Assembly: GCA_946222495.1 (NCBI GenBank)
Contig: CAMICF010000086.1
Location: 1-11,351 of the forward strand
Length of the DNA stretch: 11,351 nucleotides
Source of the DNA: an uncultured Janibacter sp.
GTDB taxonomy: Bacteria; Actinomycetota; Actinomycetes; Actinomycetales; Dermatophilaceae
Direction of reading: 5' to 3'
Part shown: positions 5,376 to 11,351 of the stretch, piece by piece
Numbering within the stretch: the stretch's first letter is position 1
Layout: each line of letters starts with the position of its first letter
The notes under the pieces: model-generated
What the model was told of the DNA's origin: nothing
The model's input: the letters and a program-made list of their open reading frames with translations, nothing else
Database searches by the model: none
Position numbers and translations under genes: made by a program

Positions 5376-5839
5376 CCCAGGAGGCGTTCGACCGACTGCA
5401 GGCCGAGCTGCGCGAGCTCTCGGGCCCCGGCCGGGTCGACATCGCCAAGCGCATCGAGGCCGCCCGCGAGGAGGGCGACCTCAAGGAGAACGGCGGGTAC
5501 CACGCGGCCAAGGAGGAGCAGGGCAAGATGGAGGCCCGCATCCGCCAGCTGACCCAGATCCTCCAGACCGCCACGGTCGGCGAGGCCCCGCCGGACGACG
5601 GCGTCGTCGAGCCGGGCATGGTCGTCACCGTCGACATGTTCGGCGACGAGGAGGTCTTCCTCCTCGGCTCGCGTGAGATCGCGGACGGCGACGACAGCAT
5701 CGACGTCTACTCGGAGCAGTCCCCGATGGGTGCGGCCATCCACGGCCGCAAGGCCGGCGAGACCGTCTCCTACGAGGCCCCCACCGGCAAGACCATCGAG
5801 GTCAAGATCATCTCGGCGAAGCCCTACTCCGCCAGCTGA
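5342..5839 (+). CDS. greA: Transcription elongation factor GreA
   Basis: This 165-residue factor enters the secondary channel of RNA polymerase and stimulates cleavage of backtracked RNA. The N-terminal coiled coil spans about residues 12-80, with the catalytic acidic tip in EEGDLKENGGYHAAKEEQ (43-60; D46 and E49 correspond to E. coli D41 and E44). The C-terminal FKBP-like domain covers about 85-165, with the conserved SPMGAAIHGRKAGE (127-140). Length is normal for actinobacteria. I chose the GTG at 5342: AAGGAG lies 6 nt upstream and the sequence begins MSQTASTATYLTQEAF, a usual GreA start. A longer in-frame TTG start at 5246 has no ribosome site. It probably has its own promoter at about 5194 and a structured leader of about 136 nt, and ends at a strong terminator. 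Confidence 0.97.
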   Translation: MSQTASTATYLTQEAFDRLQAELRELSGPGRVDIAKRIEAAREEGDLKENGGYHAAKEEQGKMEARIRQLTQILQTATVGEAPPDDGVVEPGMVVTVDMFGDEEVFLLGSREIADGDDSIDVYSEQSPMGAAIHGRKAGETVSYEAPTGKTIEVKIISAKPYSAS

Positions 5840-5883
5840 TCCACGACTGACGAGGGCTCAGCCCTCCGGCGCCACGAGAGCGT

Positions 5884-5932
5884 CACGAAGGGGGGAGGCC
5901 CCGGCCAGGTGCCGGGGCCTCCCCCCTTCGTG
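5884..5932 (+). terminator. Strong terminator after greA
   Basis: A perfect 22-bp stem (5884-5905 with 5911-5932) around a 5-nt loop (CAGGT), 44 nt past the greA stop. The stem is very GC-rich (GGGGGGAGGCCCCGGC core) and begins CACGAAG. The U-tract is absent, typical of actinobacterial terminators. It insulates greA from msrA. Confidence 0.85.
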
Positions 5933-5990
5933 GTTCGTGCCTCGCGCCCCGGGCATCGCCGTCGTCAGGGGTGCCTGAGAGACTGGAGGC

Positions 5991-6689
5991 ATGTTCGGTC
6001 GACAGTTTCCGCCCATGCCCACCGCCGAGACCGCGCTCTCCGGGCGTGACGAGCGAGCCTTCTCGCTCCCCTCGACCCATGAGGTGCTCGGGACGCCGCT
6101 CGAGGGGCCGTGGCCCGAGGGCACCGAGGTGCTGCACCTGGCGATGGGGTGCTTCTGGGGCGCGGAGCGGATCTTCTGGCAGATGGACGGGGTGGTCACC
6201 ACGGCCGCCGGCTACATGGGCGGCTTCACCCCGAACCCCACGTACGAGGAGACCTGCACCGGACTCACCGGCCACACGGAGTCGGTGCTCGTGGCCTACG
6301 ACCCGAGCCGCACCCGGCCCGAGCTGCTGCTCAAGGCCTTCTGGGAGAACCACGACCCGACGACACCGGACCGCCAGGGCAACGACGTCGGCACCCAGTA
6401 CCGCTCGGCGGTCTACTGGACGACCGAGGAGCAGCGGGCCGCCGTCGAGGCGACCGCCGCGGCCTTCGGCGAGGAGCTGGCCGCGCACCGGCTGCCGCAG
6501 ATCGTCACCGAGATGCGGCCCGCGAGCGAGGTCGGGCAGTTCTGGTACGCCGAGGGCTACCACCAGCAGTACCTCCACAAGAACCCGGGCGGATACTGCA
6601 ACCACGGCCCGAACGGCCTGACCTGCCAGGTCGGGATCCTCCGTCAGGACGAGGTCCCCGCGCAGCAGGACATCGCTCCCCCGCAGTGA
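5991..6689 (+). CDS. msrA: Peptide-methionine (S)-S-oxide reductase MsrA
   Basis: This 232-residue cytoplasmic enzyme reduces methionine-S-sulfoxide in oxidised proteins. The catalytic cysteine is C54 in MGCFWGAE (52-59). Substrate-site motifs GHTESV (94-99) and NDVGTQYRS (131-139; D132, Y137) are present. Resolving cysteines C203 (GYCNHG) and C212 (LTCQVG) give the three-cysteine relay of the E. coli type (C51, C198, C206). The N-terminal extension of about 45 residues (MFGRQFPPMPTAE, then LGTPLEGPWPEG) is usual for this subgroup and fixes the start at the ATG at 5991. GGAGG ends only 1 nt before that ATG, too close for normal initiation, so initiation may be leaderless or unusual. Only 58 bp separate it from the greA terminator, which must hold its promoter. 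It converges on the DUF1992 gene. Confidence 0.96.
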   Translation: MFGRQFPPMPTAETALSGRDERAFSLPSTHEVLGTPLEGPWPEGTEVLHLAMGCFWGAERIFWQMDGVVTTAAGYMGGFTPNPTYEETCTGLTGHTESVLVAYDPSRTRPELLLKAFWENHDPTTPDRQGNDVGTQYRSAVYWTTEEQRAAVEATAAAFGEELAAHRLPQIVTEMRPASEVGQFWYAEGYHQQYLHKNPGGYCNHGPNGLTCQVGILRQDEVPAQQDIAPPQ

Positions 6690-6690
6690 C

Positions 6691-7164
6691 TCAGCGGCGG
6701 CCCCACCATCGCCACCACGGACGGGGTGAAGGGGGATCCGCCTCCCCTTCGCCAGGGGCCGGCTGCCGCTGGGCGCGCAGCTCCCGCCACCGCTGGACCA
6801 TCTCGTCGACGCCGACCGTCGGCGCGACCGGGCGGGAGATCGGTCCGAGGTCCGGGCGGCGCCGCTCGGCGATGACCCGGGAGTTGTAGTCCCTCAGCAG
6901 CTCGCGGACATTGGCCTCGGACGTCTCGTCGGCGAGGGACTCGGGATAGCCGGCGGCCTCGCGCCGCAGCTGGAGGGCGGGCGGCATCGCGTCGGCCGAG
7001 CTCAGGCCCTCCCGCTCGATCATCCCCTTGACCCACCAGTCCGGATCGGGGTGGTCCATCCCCGTCAGGGGCTTGCCGGCACCGGGCAGGTCGTCGAACT
7101 CCCCGCGCTCGGTCGCCTCCCGGATCTGCTTCTCGATCCAGCCCTCCTGCGACGGCCCACCCAT
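6691..7164 (-). CDS. DUF1992 (DnaJ subfamily C member 28-like) protein
   Basis: This 157-residue protein has the DUF1992 signature near the N terminus: WIEKQIREATERGEFDDLPG (9-28) followed by GKPL (30-33) and DPDWWVKGMI (40-49). The family includes E. coli YhdN and the DNAJC28-type domain; no biochemical function is established. The middle is helical and charged; the C-terminal tail is Pro-rich and ends in a cluster of Trp and Arg (PWWRWWGRR, 149-157), suggesting membrane or nucleic-acid contact, which is inference. I chose the ATG at 7164, which gives the usual MGGPSQEGW start. GGAG lies only 2 nt upstream, so spacing is short, and an open extension to 7206 looks non-coding. Its stop is one base from the msrA stop, leaving no room for a terminator between them. 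Confidence 0.85.
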   Translation of the reverse strand: MGGPSQEGWIEKQIREATERGEFDDLPGAGKPLTGMDHPDPDWWVKGMIEREGLSSADAMPPALQLRREAAGYPESLADETSEANVRELLRDYNSRVIAERRRPDLGPISRPVAPTVGVDEMVQRWRELRAQRQPAPGEGEADPPSPRPWWRWWGRR

Positions 7165-7198
7165 GTCTCCAGTGTGCACCGTGCGGTACCCGGGCAGG

Positions 7199-7226
7199 GG
7201 CCGCACGACCTCAAGGAGATGCGGCC
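7199..7226 (-). terminator. Possible terminator stem after fadH
   Basis: GGCCGCA (7199-7205) pairs with TGCGGCC (7220-7226) around a 14-nt loop, beginning 10 nt past the fadH stop on the minus strand. There is no U-tract. DUF1992 follows in the same direction, so read-through from fadH is also possible. Confidence 0.4.
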
Positions 7227-7236
7227 AGGGCTCGGG

Positions 7237-9249
7237 TCAGAGGATGGCGGCGAGCTCGGTGCCCTGGCGGATGGCGCGCTTCGCGTCGAGCTCGGCGGCG
7301 ACGTCGGCCCCACCGATGACGTGGGCGTCGACCCCCTTCGCCCGCAGCGGGTCGACGAGGTCACGCACCGACTCCTGCCCCGTGCACACGACCACGGTGT
7401 CGACCGAGAGCAGCTTCGGCGAGCCGTCGACGGTGATGTGCAGACCGTCGTCGTCGATCCGCTCGTAGGAGGCCCCGGTGATCTGGTGGACACCCTTGGC
7501 CCTGATCGCGACGCGGTGCACCCAGCCGGTGGTCTTGCCGAGGCCCTTGCCGATCTTCGTCTCCTTGCGCTGGACGAGGTAGACGGTGCGGGGCGAGGGC
7601 TCCGGGTGCGGCTCCTTGAGGCCGCCGCGCTCGGCGGAGTTCGGGTCCACGCCCCACTCGTCCTGCCACTCCTTGATGTCGAGCGTCGGTGAGTCGACCG
7701 TCGTCAGCAGCTCGGTGACGTCCACGCCGATGCCGCCGGCGCCGATGACCGCGACCCGCTCCCCGACCTCACGGGTGCCGAGCACGGCCTCCGGGTAGGT
7801 GACGACCATCGGGTGGTCGATGCCCTCGATGTCCGGCACGCGCGGGGTGACCCCGGTGGCGACGATGACCTCGTCGAAGCTCTCGAGGTCGGCGACGTCC
7901 GCGCGGCGGCCGAGGTGCACCGTGACACCACGACGCTCGAGCTCACCGCGGAAGTAGCGGATCGTCTCCGCGAACTCCTCCTTGCCGGGGATGCGCATGG
8001 CGAGTGCGAACTGGCCGCCGATGTCCTCCCCCGCCTCGAAGAGCTCGACCTCGTGGCCCCGCTCCCCCGCGGCCACCGCGGCCGACAGCCCGGCCGGCCC
8101 ACCGCCGACGACGGCGACGCGCTTGCGCCGGGTCGTCGGCGAGAGGACGAGCTCCGTCTCGTGACCGGCCCGCGGGTTGACGAGACAGCTGGCGACCTTC
8201 TTCTGGAAGGTGTGGTCCAGGCACGCCTGGTTGCAGGCGATGCAGGTGTTGATCTGGTCGTCGCGGCCCTCCTGGGCCTTGGTCCCCCACTGCGGGTCGG
8301 CGAGCCACGGGCGGGCCATCTGGACGAGGTCCGCCTGGCCGTCGGCGAGTGCCTGCTCGGCCTGGTCGGGCATGTTGATCCGGTTGCTCGTGACGACGGG
8401 GACGTTCACGTGCGGGCGCAGCCGCTCCGCGACCTCGGTGAAGGCCTTGCGCGGGACCGACGTGACGATCGTCGGGACGCGGGCCTCGTGCCAGCCGATC
8501 CCCGTCGAGATGATCGTCGCCCCGGCGGCCTCGATCTCCGTGGCCAGGGCGAGGATCTCCTCCCAGGTCTGGCCGCCCTCGACGAGATCGAGGATGGAGA
8601 GCCGGTAGATGACGATGAAGTCCTCACCCACGGCCGCGCGCACCGAGCGCACGATCTCGGTCGCGATGCGTCGCCGGTTGGCCGGCGTGCCGCCCCAGCC
8701 GTCGGTCCGCTCGTTCGTGCGCGGGGCGAGGAACTGGTTGATGAAGTAGCCCTCGGAGCCCATGACCTCGACGCCGTCGTACCCGGCGGAGCGCGCGAGC
8801 TCCGCGGCCCGGGCGAAGGACCGGATCTGACGGCGGACACCCTTCTCGCTCAGGGCCCGCGCGGTGAAGGGGTTGATCGGGGCCTTGGTCCTGGACGCCG
8901 AGACGGAGAAGGGGTGGTACGCGTAGCGACCGGCGTGGAGGAGCTGCAGCGCGATCTTGCCGCCCTCGCGGTGCACCGCGTCGGTGACCTGGCGGTGACG
9001 ACGCGCCTCACGGCGGGTCGTCATCTTGGAGGCCAGCGGATAGAGGGTGCCCTCGATGTTGGGCGAGAACCCCCCGGTGACGATGAGCCCGGCGCCGCCC
9101 TTCGCCCGCTCCGCGTAGAACGCGGCCAGCCGCTCGAAGTCACGGGCCTTGTCCTCGAGCCCCGTGTGCATCGACCCCATGATCGTGCGGTTGCGCAGGG
9201 TCGTGAAGCCCAGGTCGAGCGGGCTGAAGAGGGTGGGGTGGTGGGTCAT
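7237..9249 (-). CDS. fadH: NADPH-dependent 2,4-dienoyl-CoA reductase FadH
   Basis: This 670-residue iron-sulphur flavoenzyme reduces 2,4-dienoyl-CoA in beta-oxidation of unsaturated fatty acids. The N-terminal old-yellow-enzyme-like FMN barrel (about 1-330) carries the proposed proton-transfer residues Y168 (GSEGYFIN) and H254 (GIGWHEAR), equivalent to E. coli Y166 and H252. A 4Fe-4S site follows: C336, C339, C343 and C355 (CIACNQAC, then SCLVNP). FAD is bound by VVGGGPAGLSAA (380-391) and NADPH by VIGAGGIGVDVTE (501-513). Length matches the E. coli enzyme (about 670). The ATG has GGAGG 6 nt upstream. Related OYE-fold enzymes such as trimethylamine dehydrogenase share the architecture, but all FadH residues are present. 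No other beta-oxidation gene is in the window. Confidence 0.95.
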   Translation of the reverse strand: MTHHPTLFSPLDLGFTTLRNRTIMGSMHTGLEDKARDFERLAAFYAERAKGGAGLIVTGGFSPNIEGTLYPLASKMTTRREARRHRQVTDAVHREGGKIALQLLHAGRYAYHPFSVSASRTKAPINPFTARALSEKGVRRQIRSFARAAELARSAGYDGVEVMGSEGYFINQFLAPRTNERTDGWGGTPANRRRIATEIVRSVRAAVGEDFIVIYRLSILDLVEGGQTWEEILALATEIEAAGATIISTGIGWHEARVPTIVTSVPRKAFTEVAERLRPHVNVPVVTSNRINMPDQAEQALADGQADLVQMARPWLADPQWGTKAQEGRDDQINTCIACNQACLDHTFQKKVASCLVNPRAGHETELVLSPTTRRKRVAVVGGGPAGLSAAVAAGERGHEVELFEAGEDIGGQFALAMRIPGKEEFAETIRYFRGELERRGVTVHLGRRADVADLESFDEVIVATGVTPRVPDIEGIDHPMVVTYPEAVLGTREVGERVAVIGAGGIGVDVTELLTTVDSPTLDIKEWQDEWGVDPNSAERGGLKEPHPEPSPRTVYLVQRKETKIGKGLGKTTGWVHRVAIRAKGVHQITGASYERIDDDGLHITVDGSPKLLSVDTVVVCTGQESVRDLVDPLRAKGVDAHVIGGADVAAELDAKRAIRQGTELAAIL

Positions 9250-9323
9250 CGAGGTCCTCCGTGGCTCAGGCGATCGGCGGCGAAAGTGCCAGCGGCACAG
9301 GCGTCGTCACGTTCTCGTTGGCA

Positions 9324-9343
9324 TTGTCCCTCAGGGATGACAA
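9324..9343. promoter_or_regulatory. Imperfect dyad between fadH and the SGNH hydrolase
   Basis: TTGTCCC, then TCA, then GGGA and, after a TGA bulge, CAA: an interrupted inverted repeat in the middle of the 129-bp divergent gap. It also supplies TTGTCA on the minus strand, a fair -35 for fadH, though no good -10 follows. It is a candidate shared operator. Confidence 0.3.
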
Positions 9344-9378
9344 GGTTGGGGCACGCAGACCACATCCCGAGGAGACCA

Positions 9379-10374
9379 ATGGCAGAACTGGGCAGGATCG
9401 CAGGTCGCGCGGCCGCCCGCGCAGCGGGGACGGTCGCGGTCAGCGCCACCGCAGCGGGGCTGGGCTACGGCCTGATCCAGGCGGAGGCGAAGATCACCCG
9501 ACGCATCGTGGGCAACCCCTTCGACGGGGCCCCCGACGATGACGGGATCTACGGCGCCGCCCCCGGCGACCCGGTCCGCCTCCTCGTCCTCGGTGACTCC
9601 ACCGCCGCCGGGATGGGCGCGGACAACCGCTACCAGACAGTCGGCGCGATCCTGGCCGGCGGCCTGGCCGCGATCATGGGCCGGCCCGTCGAGCTGACCA
9701 ACGAGGCCGTCGTCGGCGCGGAGTCCTCCGCCCTGAGCGCCCAGCTCTCGCGCGCCCTCGCCCGCATCGACCAGCCCGACGTCGCCGTGGTCCTCATCGG
9801 CGCCAACGACGTCACCCACCGCATCGACCGGTCGGTCGCCGTGAAGCACCTCGAGCGGACCGTGCGCTACCTGCGCACCCTCAACGTCCCCGTCGTCGTC
9901 GGCACCTGCCCCGACCTCGGCACCGTCGAGCCGGTCCCCTTCCCCCTGGACAAGCTGCTGCGCCGGTGGAGCCGAGAGCTCGCCGCGGCCCAGACCGTCG
10001 CCGTCGTCGAGGCGGGCGCGCGCACCGTGTCGCTCGGTGACCTGCTCGGCCCGGAGTTCGCCGCGAGCCCGGCGATCATGTTCAGCCAGGACCGCTTCCA
10101 CCCCTCCCCCGCGGGATACGCCCGCGTAGCCTCGCGGATGCTGCCGTCCGTGGCCGCCGAGCTCAAGGCCTGGCCCGAGGACGCGACCTCCGACACCGAG
10201 CCCGAGCCCAGCCGTGGCGAGGGGATCGGCGCGCTCGACGACGCGGCCGAGCGGGCCGCGGCCACGCCCGGCACCGAGGTCGGCCCGGCCGAGCTCAGGG
10301 GCAACCGCGCCGGTCCCCGCGGTCCGTGGGCCATGCTCCGCCGACGCGGCGGGCACGAGGTCACCGACGTCTGA
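9379..10374 (+). CDS. SGNH/GDSL-family hydrolase (probable esterase)
   Basis: This 331-residue serine hydrolase shows all four SGNH blocks: nucleophile S74 in VLGDSTAAGMG (70-80), G113 in AVVGAES, N143 in IGANDVTH (140-147), and D238 and H241 in QDRFHPSPAGYAR (237-249). The substrate is unknown; family members act on esters of lipids, glycans or thioesters. The N terminus has an Ala-rich, weakly hydrophobic stretch (about 11-35) that may be a signal anchor or simply a helix. After the catalytic domain (ends about 265) comes an acidic Pro/Glu-rich tail and a basic end (MLRRRGGHE). The ATG has GAGGAG 4 nt upstream. The same frame stays open far upstream only as the antisense of fadH. The gene diverges from fadH, suggesting a lipid link, and ends 12 nt from the converging small gene. 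Confidence 0.9.
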   Translation: MAELGRIAGRAAARAAGTVAVSATAAGLGYGLIQAEAKITRRIVGNPFDGAPDDDGIYGAAPGDPVRLLVLGDSTAAGMGADNRYQTVGAILAGGLAAIMGRPVELTNEAVVGAESSALSAQLSRALARIDQPDVAVVLIGANDVTHRIDRSVAVKHLERTVRYLRTLNVPVVVGTCPDLGTVEPVPFPLDKLLRRWSRELAAAQTVAVVEAGARTVSLGDLLGPEFAASPAIMFSQDRFHPSPAGYARVASRMLPSVAAELKAWPEDATSDTEPEPSRGEGIGALDDAAERAAATPGTEVGPAELRGNRAGPRGPWAMLRRRGGHEVTDV

Positions 10375-10386
10375 GGTCGGCGCCCG

Positions 10387-10656
10387 TCAGGGTGTCGCGC
10401 TCCATCCCAGGCGAAGGGCGGCGAGCCGCTCCGCGAGCCCGGAGGCCCGCCCTTCGTCCCCGGCGCAGGCGTCGAAGACGACGACCCGCAGCTGGTCCAT
10501 GACCACCGCCGGCCCCAGGTCGGGCAGCGGCTCCCCCGCGAGGTCGGCGAGCAGGGCATGCACCCCCGGAAGCGCCTCGGCCGCGCGGTCCAGGGGCAGC
10601 TGGTGCCACCGTCGGACCGCGCGGCCGAGCTCGCTCTCGACGTCCTGCGGGATCAA
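10387..10656 (-). CDS. Small protein of unknown function behind the Bax inhibitor homologue
   Basis: This 89-residue cytoplasmic protein is mostly helical, without membrane segments or signal. Visible features are an amphipathic N-terminal helix (MIPQDVESELGRAVRRWHQL, 1-20), a PLPDLGPAVVMDQLRVVVFD segment (43-62) and a charged C-terminal helix. I recognise the general look of an actinobacterial conserved hypothetical but cannot name a family. The best start is TTG at 10656, which overlaps the stop of the upstream gene as TTGA (4 nt). No ATG or GTG exists before the conserved-looking part, and no good ribosome site is seen, so re-initiation after the upstream gene is likely. Its stop is 12 nt from the stop of the SGNH hydrolase on the other strand. 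Confidence 0.65.
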   Translation of the reverse strand: MIPQDVESELGRAVRRWHQLPLDRAAEALPGVHALLADLAGEPLPDLGPAVVMDQLRVVVFDACAGDEGRASGLAERLAALRLGWSATP

Positions 10657-11351
10657 TCGCGCATGCGGGCCAGCAGGCGCAGCATCTCGATGTAGAGCCA
10701 CACGAGGGTGACGATGAGGCCGAGCGCCAGCCGCCACGAGTACTTCTGCGGGGCGCCGGTGGCGATGGCCCTGTCGATGTTGTCGAAGTCGAGCGCCAGG
10801 GTCAGCGAGGCGAGGCCGACCGCGAAGAGCGACAGACCGATACCGACCCAGGTGGATCCGCCGAAGCCGAACCGGGGCCCGTCGAAGAACCACACGTAGG
10901 CGAGGTTGGCGAGCATGAAGAAGAAGTACCCCATGAGGGCCATGCCCATGATGGAGCGGAACTTCTCCGTGACCTTGATGATGCCCGTCTTGTAGAGCGT
11001 GAGCATCGCGGCGAAGACACAGACGGTCGCCAGGACCGCCTGGGTGATGATCGACTCGAAGACCGGCGTCCCCGGGGCGTCGTAGAGCGTCGCGAAGGTG
11101 TGGCTGATCGCGCCGACGAAGACTCCCTCGACGGCGGCAAAGGCCACGACGAGGGGGATCGCCGGGCCCTTGACGAACATCAGGGCCACGCTCATGCCGA
11201 TGACACCCACGATGCCGACGATGAGGAGGATCGGCCCGAGGGTGGGGGTCAGGGCCCAGGACGCGGCGCCCGTGACCAGGACGAGGGCGAAGAGCGCCGC
11301 CGTCTTGACCATGACGTCGTCGATCGTCATCGCACGATCGCCGCCGCCACC
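10653..11351 (-). CDS. Bax inhibitor-1 / YccA family membrane protein, 5' end outside window
   Basis: About seven membrane helices fill the visible 233 codons. Numbered from the ATG at 11330, helices lie near 9-26, 33-53, 58-77, 94-112, 127-149, 160-180 and 200-220. The C-terminal hallmark is complete: LALDFDNIDRAIATG (178-192) with D181, D183 and D186, then KYSWRLALGLIVTLVWLYIE (196-215) and LRLLARM. In the family, conserved acidic residues near the last helices gate a pH-sensitive calcium leak; in actinomycetes the role is unproven. The frame is open through the window edge. The ATG at 11330 lacks a ribosome site, and actinobacterial members usually have a longer Gly/Pro-rich N-terminal tail before this MTIDDV-like segment, so I treat the gene as truncated by the window. 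It is coupled to the small gene downstream. Confidence 0.92.
   Translation of the reverse strand, partial: GGGGDRAMTIDDVMVKTAALFALVLVTGAASWALTPTLGPILLIVGIVGVIGMSVALMFVKGPAIPLVVAFAAVEGVFVGAISHTFATLYDAPGTPVFESIITQAVLATVCVFAAMLTLYKTGIIKVTEKFRSIMGMALMGYFFFMLANLAYVWFFDGPRFGFGGSTWVGIGLSLFAVGLASLTLALDFDNIDRAIATGAPQKYSWRLALGLIVTLVWLYIEMLRLLARMRD

Noticed and set aside
4592..5743. A 384-codon upstream extension of mca on the minus strand
   Set aside because: It is antisense to DUF4307 and greA; mca has a proper ribosome site at its GTG at 4591 and a family-typical N terminus there.
7813..9378. A 522-codon upstream extension of the SGNH hydrolase
   Set aside because: It is the antisense of fadH. GAGGAG before the ATG at 9379 and the position of the catalytic blocks fix the real start.
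9331..10356. A 341-codon open frame on the minus strand over the SGNH hydrolase
   Set aside because: Product is Gly/Ala/Arg/Asp-rich without any domain; the opposite strand encodes a complete SGNH enzyme.
1..11351. Mobile element, defence system, CRISPR array or tRNA
   Set aside because: No transposase, integrase, nuclease-effector cassette, terminal repeats, spaced direct repeats or tRNA-like cloverleaf was seen; the only nuclease-type domain is the PIN domain of phoH2.

Overview
The window is GC-rich, with dense genes whose codons mostly end in G or C, several GTG starts and one likely TTG start. It carries mycothiol S-conjugate amidase (mca), which is confined to mycothiol-making bacteria. 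This points to an actinomycete (Actinomycetota). I would guess a member of the Micrococcales such as the Intrasporangiaceae, but the exact family is inference. I see no mobile element, tRNA, rRNA, CRISPR array or phage gene. This is chromosomal housekeeping and redox territory.

Layout from left to right. Positions 1-114 hold stacked inverted repeats beyond the 3' end of phoH2. phoH2 (minus, PIN nuclease fused to a PhoH ATPase) and uppS (minus, cis-prenyl transferase) are separated by about 340 bp without a convincing gene. trhA (plus, haemolysin III/PAQR membrane protein) diverges from uppS across a region with an 18-bp palindrome. A small one-helix membrane protein (minus) is translationally coupled to mca, overlaps it by 4 nt, and runs 54 nt into the 3' end of trhA from the opposite strand. 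mca diverges from a DUF4307 single-pass membrane protein (plus), which is followed by greA (plus) with an unusually structured leader and a strong 3' terminator. msrA (plus) then converges on a DUF1992 gene (minus), with one base between the stop codons. fadH (minus, 2,4-dienoyl-CoA reductase) diverges from an SGNH/GDSL hydrolase (plus). That gene converges on an 89-residue protein of unknown function (minus), which lies directly behind a Bax inhibitor-1/YccA membrane protein (minus) cut by the right edge.

From memory, greA, DUF4307, mca, its small follower, the haemolysin III homologue and the short-chain Z-prenyl synthase match the M. tuberculosis neighbourhood Rv1080c to Rv1086, with phoH2 as Rv1095 nearby. 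It therefore looks like an old conserved actinobacterial block. Functional themes are thiol and oxidative repair (mca, msrA), polyprenyl and lipid metabolism (uppS, fadH, SGNH hydrolase), membrane homeostasis (trhA, the Bax inhibitor homologue) and transcription or RNA handling (greA, phoH2).

The least ordinary stretch is the greA leader (about 5190-5341). It has a TANNNT -10 element, then a perfect 24-bp palindrome, then a ribosome site with a 30-codon reading frame that overlaps the greA start, then two mutually exclusive hairpins. This resembles attenuation or translational control. I found no convincing wholly new multi-gene system in the window.
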